Assembly: GCF_014898055.3 (NCBI RefSeq)
Contig: NW_023605194.1
Location: 65,349,361-65,413,360, forward strand
Direction of reading: 5' to 3'
DNA length: 64,000 bases
Origin: Talpa occidentalis
Lineage: Eukaryota > Chordata > Mammalia > Eulipotyphla > Talpidae
Made by a program: the position numbers and the translations under genes
The notes under the pieces: model-generated
What the model saw: the letters and a program-made list of their open reading frames with translations, nothing else
Database searches by the model: none
What the model was told of the DNA's origin: nothing
Shown: in pieces, positions 33,485-45,350 of the stretch
How positions within the stretch are numbered: the first letter of the stretch is position 1
Layout: the number at the start of each line of letters is the position of its first letter

Positions 33485-34942
33485 GAAATAGAAGAAGACA
33501 CAAAGAAATGGAGAGACATCCCCTGCTCATGGATTGGAAGAATAAACATTATTAAAATGGCCATCCTACCAAAAGCAATATACAGATTCAATGCTATTCC
33601 AATCAAAATTTCAATGTCATTCTTCAAAGAAATAGAACAATTATTGATGAAATTCATATGGAATCACCAAAAACCCCGAATAGCCAAAGCTCTCCTGAAA
33701 AAAAAAGAAGGGAATGGAGGCATCAGACTCCCAGACTTCAAACTATACTACAAAGCCATAATCATCAAAACTGCATGGTATTGGAACAAGAACAGACATA
33801 CAGACCAATGGAATCGAATAGAAAATCCAGAAATAAACCCACAGATTTATGGTCAACTAATCTTTGACAAAGGAGCAAAGAATATGCATTGGAGCAAAGA
33901 AAGTTTGTTCAATAAATGGTGCTGGGAAAACTGGGTCGCTACATGCAAAAGAATGAAGCTTGACCACCACCTCACACCATACACAAAAATCAGCTCAAAA
34001 TGGATTAAAGAACTAGACATAAGACCTGAAACCATAAAATATATAGAAGGAAATATAGGCGAAACACTACGTGATTTGCACATCAAAGACATCTTTACAG
34101 ACACATCACCCAAAGCAGTGATAGTGAAGGCAAAGATAAACAGCTGGGACTACATCAAATTAAAGAGCTTTTGCACAGCAAAAGAGACAATAACAAAAAC
34201 AAAGAGAAACCCCACCAACTGGGAGAACATTTTTGCACCCAACACTAATGATAAAGGACTGATCACAAAAATCAGCAAAGAGCTGATGAGACTCAACAAC
34301 AACAAAGAAAATAATCCAGTCAAAAAATGGGCAGAAGAGCTTAAAAGAAACTTCTCTGAAGAGGAAATGCAAATGGCCAACAGGCATATGAAAAAATGTT
34401 CAACATCACTTGTCATCAGGGAAATGCAAATCAAAACTACCATGAGATACCATCTTACACCAGTGAGAATGGCACATATTAAAAAAACTAGCAACAACAA
34501 ATGTTGGCGAGGGTGTGGAGAAAAAGGAACTCTTCTGCACTGTTGGTGGGAGTGCAAACTGGTCCAACCACTGTGGAAAGCTGTATGGAGATTTCTGGAC
34601 CTACTAAACATAGAGCTTCCATATGATCCAGCAATTCCACTCCTAGGTATTTACCCAAAGGACACAGAAACATCAATTCCAAAGAACACCTGCACCCCTA
34701 TGTTTATAGCAGCACTGTTTACAATAGCTAAGCTTTGGAAACAACCCAAATGCCCAAAAATAGATGACTGGATCAAGAAGATGTGGTACATATATACCAT
34801 GGAATATTACTCAGCATTCAAAAAAGATAAACACATGCAATTTGCAGAAACATGGATGGCGCTGGAAGGGATCATGCTCAGCGAAATAAGCCAAAAAGAA
34901 AAAGAAAAATACCGGATGGTCTCACTCATAGCAGGAATCTAG
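33485..34942 (+). CDS. L1 ORF2 C-terminal part, open but truncated
   Basis: About 485 codons are open from the 5' truncation point ([20 protein letters not shown]) to the natural stop at 34940-34942. An internal Met at 33557 begins the longest ATG-started frame (461 codons). It covers the region after the reverse-transcriptase core. The C-terminal Cys/His domain is intact, with pattern Cx3Cx7HCx3C ([18 protein letters not shown], near 34504-34555). Endonuclease and RT catalytic motifs are absent, so it is not an active retrotransposase. There is no own promoter in view. Confidence 0.9.
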   Translation, partial: EIEEDTKKWRDIPCSWIGRINIIKMAILPKAIYRFNAIPIKISMSFFKEIEQLLMKFIWNHQKPRIAKALLKKKEGNGGIRLPDFKLYYKAIIIKTAWYWNKNRHTDQWNRIENPEINPQIYGQLIFDKGAKNMHWSKESLFNKWCWENWVATCKRMKLDHHLTPYTKISSKWIKELDIRPETIKYIEGNIGETLRDLHIKDIFTDTSPKAVIVKAKINSWDYIKLKSFCTAKETITKTKRNPTNWENIFAPNTNDKGLITKISKELMRLNNNKENNPVKKWAEELKRNFSEEEMQMANRHMKKCSTSLVIREMQIKTTMRYHLTPVRMAHIKKTSNNKCWRGCGEKGTLLHCWWECKLVQPLWKAVWRFLDLLNIELPYDPAIPLLGIYPKDTETSIPKNTCTPMFIAALFTIAKLWKQPKCPKIDDWIKKMWYIYTMEYYSAFKKDKHMQFAETWMALEGIMLSEISQKEKEKYRMVSLIAGI

Positions 34943-35156
34943 AAAACTTAAATAAGGGACCAGGAAAATGAATAACTATAAGAAAGTGAAAATCAAAATC
35001 AACAAAAAACTATGAACCAGAGACACTTTTAGGGGGGCGGGGGTGGGAGGGGAGGGATTGGGGTCAGAATGGGGGGATTGCAATTGTATGGGGAATATAA
35101 CAATAAAATTTATTAAAAAAAAAAAAATAAAGTGACTATTGAAAAAAAAAATAAAT
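33485..35156 (+). mobile_element. Very young 5'-truncated LINE-1
   Basis: The copy is flanked by a perfect 16-bp duplication AAAAGCTTCTTTCTCA (33469-33484 and 35157-35172). The body holds the open C-terminal ORF2 part, a 3'UTR with a G-rich tract (35033-35060) and the phrase GGGGAATATAACAATAAAAT. Two A-rich tracts separated by AAAGTGACTATTG (about 35131-35143) follow. Perfect duplication and open frame indicate recent insertion. Confidence 0.96.
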
Positions 35157-35172
35157 AAAAGCTTCTTTCTCA

Positions 35173-36446
35173 ATTGCTGCCCTTTGCTATTTGTGTAAGA
35201 TTCAATTTTTCCGTCAGAGGTGTTCAGCTGTTGAAACCTTATTCAATCTTCAGTTTGGAATACCAGAAACTGATGTAAGTAAGAGCCAGCTCTGCTTGAA
35301 AGAAAAACTGAAGAAATCCCTTTCTTGTCAGAACATTAAGAAGGGTGCATGTGGCAAACCATGCATTGGATTTCTTGATTCTTTGCTTTATTTGCAATGA
35401 GGATAGCTGGGAGACATGGCAGAAACTTATGATGCATGCATCATAAGTTGTAGATTCATAAACTAAGAAATTTAGAATTAGAATAGACTTTAAGGACCTT
35501 GGTATAATAGCCTTGTTTTACTGAACTAGGGTTCAAAGAATTCATTACTTATCCCCAGATTTGGAAGTAGCTACAAATATTAAAAATGTACAATTGGATT
35601 TCCAGTCAAGATGATTGGATAAGTCTGCTTACATTTGGACATACTGCCAGCTCAAATAGTAATAAGTAAAACATAAAGATAAAAAAAAAATTCCAAAGAT
35701 GCTGAAAGGACTGAAAAGTAGGCTACATATTCCATGAATTAGAAACAGAATTGTAACATGGAGCAGTGAGAGTTGCTAATGCTTATGGCCAGGAAACAGG
35801 CAGTGGTGGCTGTACCTATAATGACAAAAATTTAATGAGAACTAAAAATGTTTCATGTGAGATGGAAAAATAATGATTTACTGCTTGAAACTAGGGTCTG
35901 GGTTTTCAAAGTATGAAAAACTGCTGTAACCCACTTCTGGGAGACAAGGCCTAAAAGGAAGCAGTGGGTAAGCCTTGGCAGGTGAGGGAACAGAGGGTAA
36001 TGAGCCTTGAAAACCAGGAGTGCAATGCTTCTGGATAGGAATGGGTTGGTGACTACACAAGAGACACCTAAATGCCATTATGAGACATGGTTTTGAACTG
36101 GGCATTTGGATTATAGCAACTGCCAAGCCATTATACAGACTGAGGTGAGAAGAAAAAGAATGAAGAAGCAAAAGAGGAAAAGGAGAAAAAGGTAACATTA
36201 ATAAACACAATTTCTATGTTTAACAAGTATGCTAAAGATACTGTAACCCTAAAGAAATCCAATGCTTAGAAAAACAACAATAAAATCAGTCATGAGAACA
36301 TGAATTCATTCAGGATAAATTAAAATTAGTTTTATGGAACTAACAGTCTCTAATGGAGCTTTAAAGTCTCTGATGAAGACTTTAAAATATTTACAATGGT
36401 CAGAGACAAGCTGAAGATCATCTTTCATTTAAAAAAATAAGATAAA
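35173..36446. other. Unassigned sequence, possible old L1 5' relic
   Basis: 35450-35560 resembles an ancient interspersed repeat I cannot name. From about 35590, TTTCCAGTCAAGATGATTGG resembles an old L1 5' end. The frame 35191-35400 (+) has no family feature. Confidence 0.4.
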
Positions 36447-36752
36447 GGGCCTCCCCGGTGGTGCAGCGGTTGAGCGCTGGGTTGCGAAGATGCCCGCAGC
36501 CACTGCAGCGCTGGTTCGATCCCCGGCTGCTCCCCGGCCACCAGAGGAGGGTCCCACATGGCGCGCAGACCTCTCCTGCCGCCCGCTGCTCCCCTCAGCA
36601 GTGTACTTCGGTCCTTCTGCCTGCTCTGCTCCCCGCTCTGGCTCTGGTGAATTCTCTCACCCTCCCGCGCTTCTGACTGTACCTAGTGCTTGCATAAATA
36701 AACAAACAAACAAACAAACAAATCTTTAAAAAAATTAAAAAAAAAAAACAAA
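36447..36752 (+). mobile_element. tRNA-derived SINE
   Basis: Plus orientation, starting GGGCCTCCCCGGTGGTGCAG, with a CAAACAAACAAA tail. It is flanked by AAATAAGATAAA on both sides. Confidence 0.93.
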
Positions 36753-37930
36753 AAAAATAAGATAAAAAACAAGAAATAAAATAGATATGATAAAGAACAA
36801 ATTAGAAGTATGGAAATAGTAATAAAATCTTTAAAAAGGAAAAAAACACTTCACTGGATTGGATCAATGTCAGACAGGACAATAATTAAAAAATAAACAA
36901 CAAAAAACAAATACTCAGCATCGAGAAAAGAGGTTTAAAAAAGAAAAGCAGTGAAGAGATTAGAATTATCAATTTAAAGGTCAACAGATTGAAAGCATCT
37001 AACAGGAGTTTCAGAGGAGGAGAGTGAGAGAAATAGCAGAAAAGGAATATTGAAAGAAAGAAAAATCCACATGTTTCTTGAACTAGAAAAAGATATGAGC
37101 TTTCAGCTCTACCTTTTCATACTAAACAAAGACAATTTCACACTTATATTTTGAAGAAAAAAGACAAAATCTAAAAGCTACCAGATCCTACAAATCAGTA
37201 TAAGAAAAAGTAGACAATCCAACAGAAAAATATGCAGATTTGAACAGGCACTTCAAAAAGAAGTCATGTAGCCTTCTAAAAAGGTGTTCAATTTTATTAA
37301 CAAATAAAGAAATGAAAATTAAAAACACAATGAGATAACTTGTCACACCACAAAAGTGGTTAAAATGAAAAATATGGATAACACTAAATGTTGATAGAAT
37401 GTTGCCCAAATAGTATCTGCGCATACTATTGGGAGTGTAAATTGGCACTTCTTTGGAAAACTGTTTATCAATAATTACCAAAGCTGAATCTATGAATATC
37501 CTATAATCTAGTAATCCTCTATAGATGGAATTGTCTACATAGATTCATAAATGCACATGATTACCAAAAGACACAAGAATGTCAATAATAGTACTATTAT
37601 ACTAGCCCAAACTTTCACCTACCCTAATATCCATCAAGAGATAAATGGATAGATGAATTATGGAATATTCATATAATGGAATATAATCCAACAGTGAGTA
37701 TATAACTCATGAAAAACATTGAATAAATCTCTTTAACATAATGTTGATCAAAGGAAATCACTGATTGGAAAAAAAATACAAAACATGTACCTGATGAAGG
37801 ATTTGCATATAGAATTATAAAGAACCCTATACATTTCAATAGAGACAAACAATCCACTTTTAAAATGGGCAAAAATTTTGAAGAGGCACTTTATCAAAGA
37901 AGATATATGAATAGTGATAATCTGCTAAAA
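36753..37930 (+). mobile_element. Old LINE-1 (L1M-like) remnants
   Basis: 36753-37165 is A-rich and may be old ORF1. 37170-37830 carries late-ORF2 phrases (AACACAATGAGATAACTTGT; TATTGGGAGTGTAAATTGGC; AGATAAATGGATAGATGAAT). 37800-37930 is a second old L1 piece. Confidence 0.6.
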
Positions 37931-38207
37931 GATTTAGAAAGGCAAATCTGAGATAACAGTGATGACACGATTTTTTAACTTTCCCCAACTCGTCACGTCC
38001 CATAAAAACAAAGCAACTAAAACTACAAAACCACAAACTCACAGCAACTTTCATAACAAAAGTTGATGAAATACCTCCAAGAATTCCTAAAACTCAGAGC
38101 TGGAGACAAACCACTGATAGGTACCCATATCATACAAGGGTCATCTTTGTGGAATGTAGAGGGAAGCTAATGGGGTAAAATGATGAAGAAGAATGGGGGT
38201 ACCCAAG

Positions 38208-38640
38208 TGTAGAGTAAATGAAGAAGATCAGGCTTTTGCACCATTGGCCTCTGTGGCTATCACCTGTGGCCTTGAATGGGAGGCACTTGGGAGCATGGGC
38301 CCTGGGTACACTTGCCTGATGGTGGACACCTGGAGCATGGTGTGGGCATGCGTAAGTGGGTACACCTGAGCCTGAAGGCTGAGCGTATAAGAGCAATGTG
38401 GCAGAGGACCGTGCGGCAGAGAGCAGTGGAGACCAGTTACAGAGGAAATTGCACAGAGATTTGCGGGGGGGCGGTCCCAAGTTGCTCTCTTTCTGCTGGC
38501 TTGTTTTCTCCTAACCTGTGGAGATGATGCCAACGGCTTCAAACTTCTCTTTTAAGCTGCCTGAACCGATGATGAACCTACCGAGCCTGGGATGGTTGCA
38601 GAACACCAAGTCACCTCTAAGTCTTCAATAAAAGTGTAGA
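38208..38640 (+). mobile_element. LTR, family B, diverged copy
   Basis: Starting TGTAGAGTAAATG, it is colinear with the better copies at 44078 and 44923 through CAGGCTTTT, CCTGATGGTGGACACCTGGA, GGTGTGGGCATGCGTAAGTG and an AATAAA at 38626. The right end is uncertain: CCAAG occurs just before the start and at 38605, but that would exclude the AATAAA. Confidence 0.65.
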
Positions 38641-39863
38641 GGATAGACAGCAACAGCCAAATTGCTGTTATGCAAGGAATTACCCTATGCTCTGAAAGGA
38701 CTTGAGCAGAGAGACCCTATGAACTCTTGAATTTTACCAGCTGAAGATCCCATTCAGGACACAGCTCCACTACTGGGAACAAAAATCGTTATTAAATAGG
38801 TCAGGAAGAAAACTGAGGCATAAAGTAGCAGCAGCCCCAGCTTCAAAGTGTCCTAGTGTTGGACACTCTACTCTATTTCCCATACTAGAATAACCTGAAA
38901 GATTTCAAAGCAGACTAGATGGGATATAGAATCCCATTTAGTTCCGATTGTTTATCTACAGAGTTTTGTGTACTGTTTATGATTCAGGAGAGAAAAGGAA
39001 AAGGATTATTTCTATCTCATTTCTTCAATCTTCTGCCCCAAGGACCTCAATCTCTCCTCAGAGGACTCACCTAGTACGGAAGTCACCTAGAATGGAAGTA
39101 GCAAGAAAAGTTGTGAAATGTAATTGTTTTTTCCTACCATGATAGCGTTTGGTGGATTAAGGAGACAGCAAAAGTATAATTATCTAAAATAGTTCAGTTA
39201 GAACAATTTTCATCTTAATTGCAAAGAGTGACGGAAAGTTTCAGGAAGCAACAACGCAGACAGAAAAAAAAGCACTAAATCACCAAGGCAAGGCAAGGGA
39301 AAGAAAAAACAGTAAGAAAATGAAGCTAATAAGCTCTCAAAGAAAGAACAATTATACCTCGAGCAAAATCAGTGTTAGTGTTCTTATCAACCAAACAGAC
39401 CTTTCTCATGGTATGCAAAGATATATTTTACCAGTAAATACTTTTATAATTTACCTCAAACCTGGATTTGTTGAAAACATTTTCAAAAGTACCCTTCTTG
39501 TTAATGTTCATTCAAGAAGGCAATCAGAACTAAAGTTGGTAGGATGCACTCAAATGAAAAAAGCAAAGAAAATCTATACATTTTCATCCCAACTTTATTT
39601 TCCTGCAATCCAAGGTAAAACATTGCTATTTGGTATGATTTAGTATTTACATTTTAGGTCTGGGAATGTTCAAATTTTTTTTTCATATAAATTAATATTA
39701 ATAATGTTCCCATCCTTTTTCTTGAAGCAGAATTGTCTCAAAAAAGACTATTACACACAAACCAATAAAAAAGGTGCTTATGAGTAGACTGAGTAGCCTT
39801 GTAGTTTCCATCAGAAAACTGATGGAAAAAAAGATGTTTTTTTTTTTTAAGAAATGCAGGAGA
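38641..39863. other. Unassigned sequence
   Basis: May include internal or 3' LTR sequence up to about 38800; beyond that, nothing recognisable. The open frame 39320-39643 (+) has no family feature. Confidence 0.4.
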
Positions 39864-40185
39864 GGGCCTCCCCGGTGGCGCAGCGGTTGAGCGCTGGGTT
39901 GCGAAACTGCGCGCGGCCTCTGCGGCGCCGGTTCGATCCCCGGCTGCTCCCTGGCCACCGGAGGAGGGTCCCACATGGCGCGCAGACCTCTCCTGCCGCC
40001 CGCTGCTCCCCTCAGCAGTGTACTTCAGTCCTTCTGCCTGCTCTGCTCCCCGCTCTGGCTCTGGTGAATTCTCTCACCCTCCCTCCCGCACTTCTGACTG
40101 TACCCAGTGCATGTATAAACAAAACAAACAAACAAACAAACCAGCAAACAAATAAATAAAGCATGCCTCTATTAAAAAAAAAAAA
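39864..40185 (+). mobile_element. tRNA-derived SINE, GCATGCCTCTATT-tail subfamily
   Basis: Plus orientation, flanked by AGAAATGCAGGAGA (39850 and 40186). After the ATAAATAAA tail it has an extra GCATGCCTCTATT before poly(A), shared with 55637-55961 and 62259-62571. Confidence 0.94.
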
Positions 40186-40369
40186 AGAAATGCAGGAGAA
40201 AAGCTAGATATAATTATATGTAAATGTAAATATTTTCAGCTTGTGTTTGGCAAGTCAGTCCAAATTCTGTAAGATCACTAAGGAACTACATGAAATACCA
40301 TCTCAGATAAATATATTCCCCGAAGTTACACTTATATACTCTGGCGTGGTCGTATGAAACTCCCAAATA

Positions 40370-40626
40370 GGGCCTCCCCGGTGGCACAGCGGGTTGAGCT
40401 GTGAAGCTGTCCACAGCCTCTGCAGCCGCGGGCTCGATTCCCGGCAGGCCAGGGAGAAACTCACATGGCGCAGCAGACCTCTCCTGCCTCACCCACTGCT
40501 CCCCTCAGCACTGTCTTTTGTCCATCTGCCTGTTCTGCTCCCCCGCTGTCTCTGGTGAATTCTCTCACCCTCCCGCGCCTCTGACTGTACCCCAGTTCTT
40601 GTATAAATAAATTAAAAAAAAAAAAC
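40370..40626 (+). mobile_element. tRNA-derived SINE
   Basis: Plus orientation, flanked by AACTCCCAAATA (40358 and 40627). Confidence 0.92.
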
Positions 40627-40989
40627 AACTCCCAAATATTTTAGGGCATGCCTTAGTAGTTTGCAAAAGGATTTAAGTAATCATAAAAGTTGATTATTCC
40701 TGGAAAAAAGCAAAACTCAAGCTCTTTTTTTTCTTTACAAGTTGAATTTTGCTTTCAGTGTTAAAATTAAGATCCAGATTATATAGCTAAAACAGCATAA
40801 GTGAATATGTTGAACAGAAACTTCAAATTAACGACCATAAAAACACTACGTACAATGCTTTACATACATCAAGCTGTAGATTAAATAGAAAAATGGCTCA
40901 TGTCTACAGGTTATTAATTGACCAAAATGTCAGAACCACTGTTGATTGAATTTTCGTTTAAGTAATTTGGTCACTTAAATGAATTAACT

Positions 40990-41296
40990 CTTGTTAAGCA
41001 AAATAAGTCAGAAGGAAAAAGATAAATACCAGATGGTTTCACTTATAGGTGGCATATAGATAAACTGAACAAAAAGTCAAGAAAAAGACAAAACTTGCAA
41101 GCTGATCATAGATTTGAGGCATCCAGCAAGGGATGGGGAGGAAGAGATATCAAACAGGGAGTTAAGAGCTCAAGGGACTATGGTGATAGATCATGGGTGC
41201 TACGGTGGTGGGAAAACTATGGGGACTACATCTGAGAAATCAAATACTGTACAAAAATGAAAAACGATGTAAGAAAATAAAATTTAAAAAATTATG
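40990..41296 (+). mobile_element. LINE-1 3'-terminal fragment
   Basis: Plus orientation, from AAGCAAAATAAGTCAGAAGG to AAGAAAATAAAATTTAAAAA. Confidence 0.8.
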
Positions 41297-42489
41297 TAAA
41301 ATACCAAAAAAAGAGGTAACTTCATTGAATGATTAATAACTTATTCATTCAACTTATTATGCCCACAAACTAAGACTAGGGATTAGACATTAATAAGTAC
41401 TCAACAGATATTGATGAGCTGACAGTATTAATTTGTAACAATCAGAATGAAGAAAAGTCTTGAAAAACAAACACATAAGTTAAAATAAACCACTCATTCA
41501 AGAATGATGTGCACAGTATAAGTCCTTTTATAGAAAAATTTTTAAATTCTCACAAAACCACAAGTTTCCAGAGTCAAGCATGCAATGGAATGGCGAATAC
41601 TGATTTTTATCCTTACCTCCAGGCAAGGAATAAAGACAGTAACATCAGGTAGGCATACCTCATAGTCCAGAAGTCTGTAATTGTTCCTATTTGGATCTAA
41701 AGCAAATGTAAATTTATTTTGATAAAACAGGATGAGGTACATGATTGTTCATTATATCATTCTCAAACTAACAAATCTGTAAAACAAATTTACAACTAGA
41801 AAAAGAGAATACCAGAACTTTGCAGGAAAAAAATGTACCAACAGATCAACAGTATTTACTAGCTAATCATATATTTTATGCATATAATTTATTTAAGATC
41901 AATGATCAATAGATTGATGATCTATACATCTTCTTTTATAATTTCAGTATAGTTAACTTTTTGGCTTTTAATAAAGCAAATTTCCTTTTCTTCTCAAGAA
42001 ATAAAAATTTGAGGAAAATTTATATTAGAAGTATCTTATATCATCCAATTTAGTCAGAGATGCTTGAAATTTCAGGCTTTAATGATCACTTACTGATCTA
42101 CATTGATATGGAGAACACAGACATATAATAAAGTCACAAGCATTCTATTTATTATTATAGCAAACACTTTTATGGCATCATGAAATGAGTTAATACACGT
42201 AAAATTAAGCCACACAGGATTAAGTCTTTATTTCAAAAAAAAAAGGAGAAAGAAATTAAACCACCAAAGATACATTTCACATAATAACAAAATATAAAAG
42301 AATGAAGCAAAGTGACAATGGAAAAATGGCTAAGTAATGGATTTAAGCAACTTTAAATCCACCTGACTTCTTGCCTTCTTTGTCCTTCCACTGTTACATA
42401 TGTAAAACAAGTATGGTAATAAAGAATGGCCTTGTAAGACTTAGCAGGAAGTTTAAAGGAATTTTCAAAAAGCATTCAAATAATTTATA
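41297..42489. other. AT-rich sequence downstream of MINPP1
   Basis: No repeat or exon recognised. Confidence 0.4.
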
Positions 42490-43072
42490 AATACCATTAG
42501 TAAAAATATTTATTTTATTATACTTTCTGTTCAGTGATGGAGTCCTTTAAAATCAGTCTTTGTTTTTAAACATTGATTCAAATACTCAACTGGAGAGGTA
42601 TTCGCTTTCTTCCAAAGTGATACTTTCGTAGCGTATCACAGTATTTCTGATTAAGAAAAAAACCATACGAGGCGTGCACTACCTGAGGAAAGAAATAGTA
42701 CTGCAGCACAACTGGCAAAGTTCTAAGACTCAGTTCAATCAAGCTGTGAATTTCCATGTTTGTGACTCCAGCACTTTCCAGTATCATAATAAAATCATAT
42801 TCTTTGTCTCGTGTGAGATTTCTTATATAAATTAGAAGAATTTAATTTCTGTAAACATTTGCAGTGCCACCAATTTCTGTGAATGGTTGAGAGTGCTGCT
42901 CCAAAAAAGAATCATTTCTTACATGTCCACGTCCAGACCCAAAATAAAAGTCAACATTTTTCTGTGAAAAGAGAAATACCCAAGAAATATGAAAGCTCTC
43001 TTATCCACTTATTTCACGCATGTAATAAATCCCCCATAGATTCCTGATAAATTAAAAATGTTTTCCAGTTAC
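42490..43072 (-). other. MINPP1: Probable MINPP1 3'UTR
   Basis: This follows the MINPP1 stop on the minus strand. A poly(A) signal AATAAA (complement of TTTATT at about 42509-42514) suggests a 3' end near 42490. The two open stretches inside it (around 42961-42850 and 42830-42578, minus) are protein-like but match nothing I know and are separated by a stop. Confidence 0.55.
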
Positions 43073-43469
43073 TTATAGCTCATCAGATGTATTGTTCACC
43101 TTTGGTAATCGACATTCTTCACTCGAGTGACAACTCTGAAGGATGTCCTTGTAGTGGGTCTTCAGATCTTCGTATAAAGAAACAGTTTCTTGTGAGTGAG
43201 CCAATGGTAATACTTTTTCATTCAGTAACATCTGAACTTGGAATTCTTCTTTAGGATTCTTAGCATTTTTACAATGATAAAGAACAAATATTAGGTTGGA
43301 GGCATAGGGCACAATATGACCACTTCGGAACTTTCGATGCATTTGTTCCTTGTAATTGTAAGCTGTTAGGGGCTCCTTGTCTTTGAAGTAGCCCATGAGA
43401 GAAAGTAGTGGAAGAAGGGTCTCTGCATGACCAAACTGGAGAATGACTGGAGAAGAAATTGGCTGAGAC
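43073..43469 (-). CDS. MINPP1: MINPP1 last coding exon
   Basis: MINPP1 is an ER-lumenal histidine-acid-phosphatase family enzyme that removes phosphates from inositol penta- and hexakisphosphate. This exon begins after the acceptor CTCTTTTAAG (complement). It encodes the C-terminal third: [20 protein letters not shown] (with the HAE triad of the phosphatase family), [20 protein letters not shown] and so on, ending in NNTSDEL and the stop at 43073. SDEL is the ER-retention signal of MINPP1. The frame is clean, close to the human sequence, and preceded by non-homologous intron, so it is a genuine exon rather than a retrocopy. Upstream exons were not seen to the right and must lie past 64000. 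Confidence 0.95.
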
Positions 43470-44077
43470 CTTAAAAGAGAAATTGAGAAAAACAAGTACA
43501 TATATTTGTGTCATAGAATATAATGTCTACACTTACAAGTAGTGTACACTTTCTTATTTTAAGAATCTTTACAAATACAACTGAACAACATGGTTGAAAT
43601 TCTGTGTGGTAGATAACAACATTTTATACTAGAGGTTAAGGACCAAAATCCAGGCTCATTGTAGTATTACAAATCCACCTAAAATAGTGTTCATGCATAT
43701 TATTCTTTAAATTTAATGAGAGAATAGTTTTTTGAATCAAGAATTTGAAGCAGATTATTGTATTTCAAAATTGCTTGCTTTTCTGTGAATGAAATTAAGC
43801 AAACTGTCCCTTAGTAAATATTGGTAATTCTGCGGAGCTCTTCTGAATTCATTTCAAACTTATAAAAGACAAGCAATATTCAGCATATGTCCCGGGGAAA
43901 ACCAAATCTGAACAGGTAATGGTAACTCATATAATCCTTCAATCATTTACAAGACCTGACTTGGGTATCACATTCAGAATAGAGAGACAAACAACCTATT
44001 CTAGCTGACATAAGTTGTATAATAGTTGGAAGTGAAATTTATACCTGCCAGAAATAAAACAGCTTTAACATTATGAG
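43470..44077. other. MINPP1 last intron, repeat-free part
   Basis: Intronic by position; nothing else recognised. Confidence 0.5.
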
Positions 44078-44496
44078 TGTAGGGTAAGGTAAAAAATGTC
44101 AGGCTTTTCTGCCCTCCTGCCATTAGGATAGATGACAGAACCCTGCGGTCCAGAATGCATGCCTGATGGCGGGCACCTGGAGTAGGGTGTGGGCATAGGT
44201 AGATGGGATTCACCTGGGCTAAGATTGGTCTTTTAAGGGTGGCATCATGGGGACGCCAGCAGAAGCAGAGGAGCAGAAGCAGAACGAATGGAGAAAGGAG
44301 AACCACGAGAGAAGCAGAGAGAACGTCAGAATGCCCAGAAAGAGTGAAGACTTGACAGCCTCCCAGCCTGCTGTGTGCCTGGTAAATCCTAATAAAAGCC
44401 TGCAAAAGCCACTGAGAGCTCCAGGACTCTCTCCTTCTTTACCCCGTCTTGCATAGGATCATAGAAAACCTGCACAGTGTCCTTCCATCCGTTACA
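44078..44496 (+). mobile_element. Solo LTR, family B, copy 1
   Basis: 419 bp, starting TGTAGGGTAAGG and ending CCGTTACA, flanked by 5-bp duplication ATGAG (44073-44077 and 44497-44501). AATAAAA at about 44392. No coding part is attached. Confidence 0.88.
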
Positions 44497-44593
44497 ATGA
44501 GCTAGTTTTTTTCTTTTCAAGTTTTCCATGAGTTTTTCTGGTGAATATTACTTAGCCATTCCCCAGATTTTATAGTAAAACTATTACTACTAT

Positions 44594-44678
44594 TTTTTTT
44601 TTTTGTGGGACCCTCGCCGGCGGCCGGGGAACGAGCTGGCGCTGCAGAGGCTGCCGCTGCGCCACCAGGGGAGGCCCC
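44594..44678 (-). mobile_element. Miniature SINE with internal deletion
   Basis: T-run, then about 25 bp of mid-body (GTGGGACCCTCGCC) and the tRNA-like head (GCGCCACCAGGGGAGGCCCC in complement), missing the 3' half. It is flanked by ATTACTACTATT (about 44582) and GTTACTACTATT (44681). Confidence 0.85.
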
Positions 44679-44922
44679 TGTTACTACTATTCTTTAGTAT
44701 AACTTGTAACCTTATTCAACACAATCATCTGACTTCTTGCTACCATCTCATACTTTAGTTAATAAATTTAGTGCATCTGGATTTTCTAGAAGGACAGCAG
44801 CATCTGCAGCAGTTTTGCATCTTTCTGATTCCCCACAATAAAGCAGATGAAGCAACTAGATAACAAAGTCAAAAGCCATGAGAAACAAAACATAATTTAT
44901 GTGTGAAAGTGTTCTTCACAAA

Positions 44923-45350
44923 TGTAAAGGCAGGAATAGTCACTGAGCAGGTTTTCTGATCCAGCAGACTGGGTAAAGGAGTCAGAATCCTTAGTGGCTT
45001 TTTGCAGATCTTTTTATTGGAATTTACCCGGTACACAGCAGGTAAGGGGGCTGGGGGGCCGGGAGGCTGGCAGTCCTCCCAGCCCCCAGCAAGTCTTCAT
45101 TTTATCTGGGCTCTCTGGCGTTCTCTGCTTCTGCTTCTTTGCTTCTCTCTTCGCTTCTCTTCGGCTTCTGCTGGCGTCCCTGTGACGCCGCCCTTAAAAG
45201 CCCAGTCTCAGCCCAGGTGAATCCCATCTATCTATGCCCCACACCCTACTCCAGGTGCCCGCCATCAGGCATGCATTCAGGACCGCAAGGATCCATCATC
45301 TATCCTGATGGCGGGAGGGCAGAAAAGCCTGACATTTTCTTTACCCTCCA
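44923..45350 (-). mobile_element. Solo LTR, family B, copy 2 (inverted)
   Basis: 428 bp, reverse complement of the copy at 44078 apart from a purine-rich segment that varies. It is flanked by perfect 5-bp duplication ACAAA (44918-44922 and 45351-45355). Confidence 0.9.

Noticed and set aside
34150..34611. 153-codon minus-strand frame with hydrophobic stretches
   Set aside because: It is the antisense shadow of L1 ORF2. The same antisense text appears at 161-570 and 18440-18634.
36458..36729. Arg/Pro/Ser-rich frames repeated at many sites (also 39854, 55635, 56470, 62292)
   Set aside because: They are translations of the SINE body, not genes.
39864..39940. tRNA gene (A-box and B-box-like sequences)
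   Set aside because: These are SINE heads; no cloverleaf with a proper acceptor stem and anticodon could be folded, and the copies are flanked by target duplications.
44001..44405. 134-codon minus-strand frame over LTR family B
   Set aside because: It crosses the LTR border into unrelated flank and is not kept in the other LTR copies.
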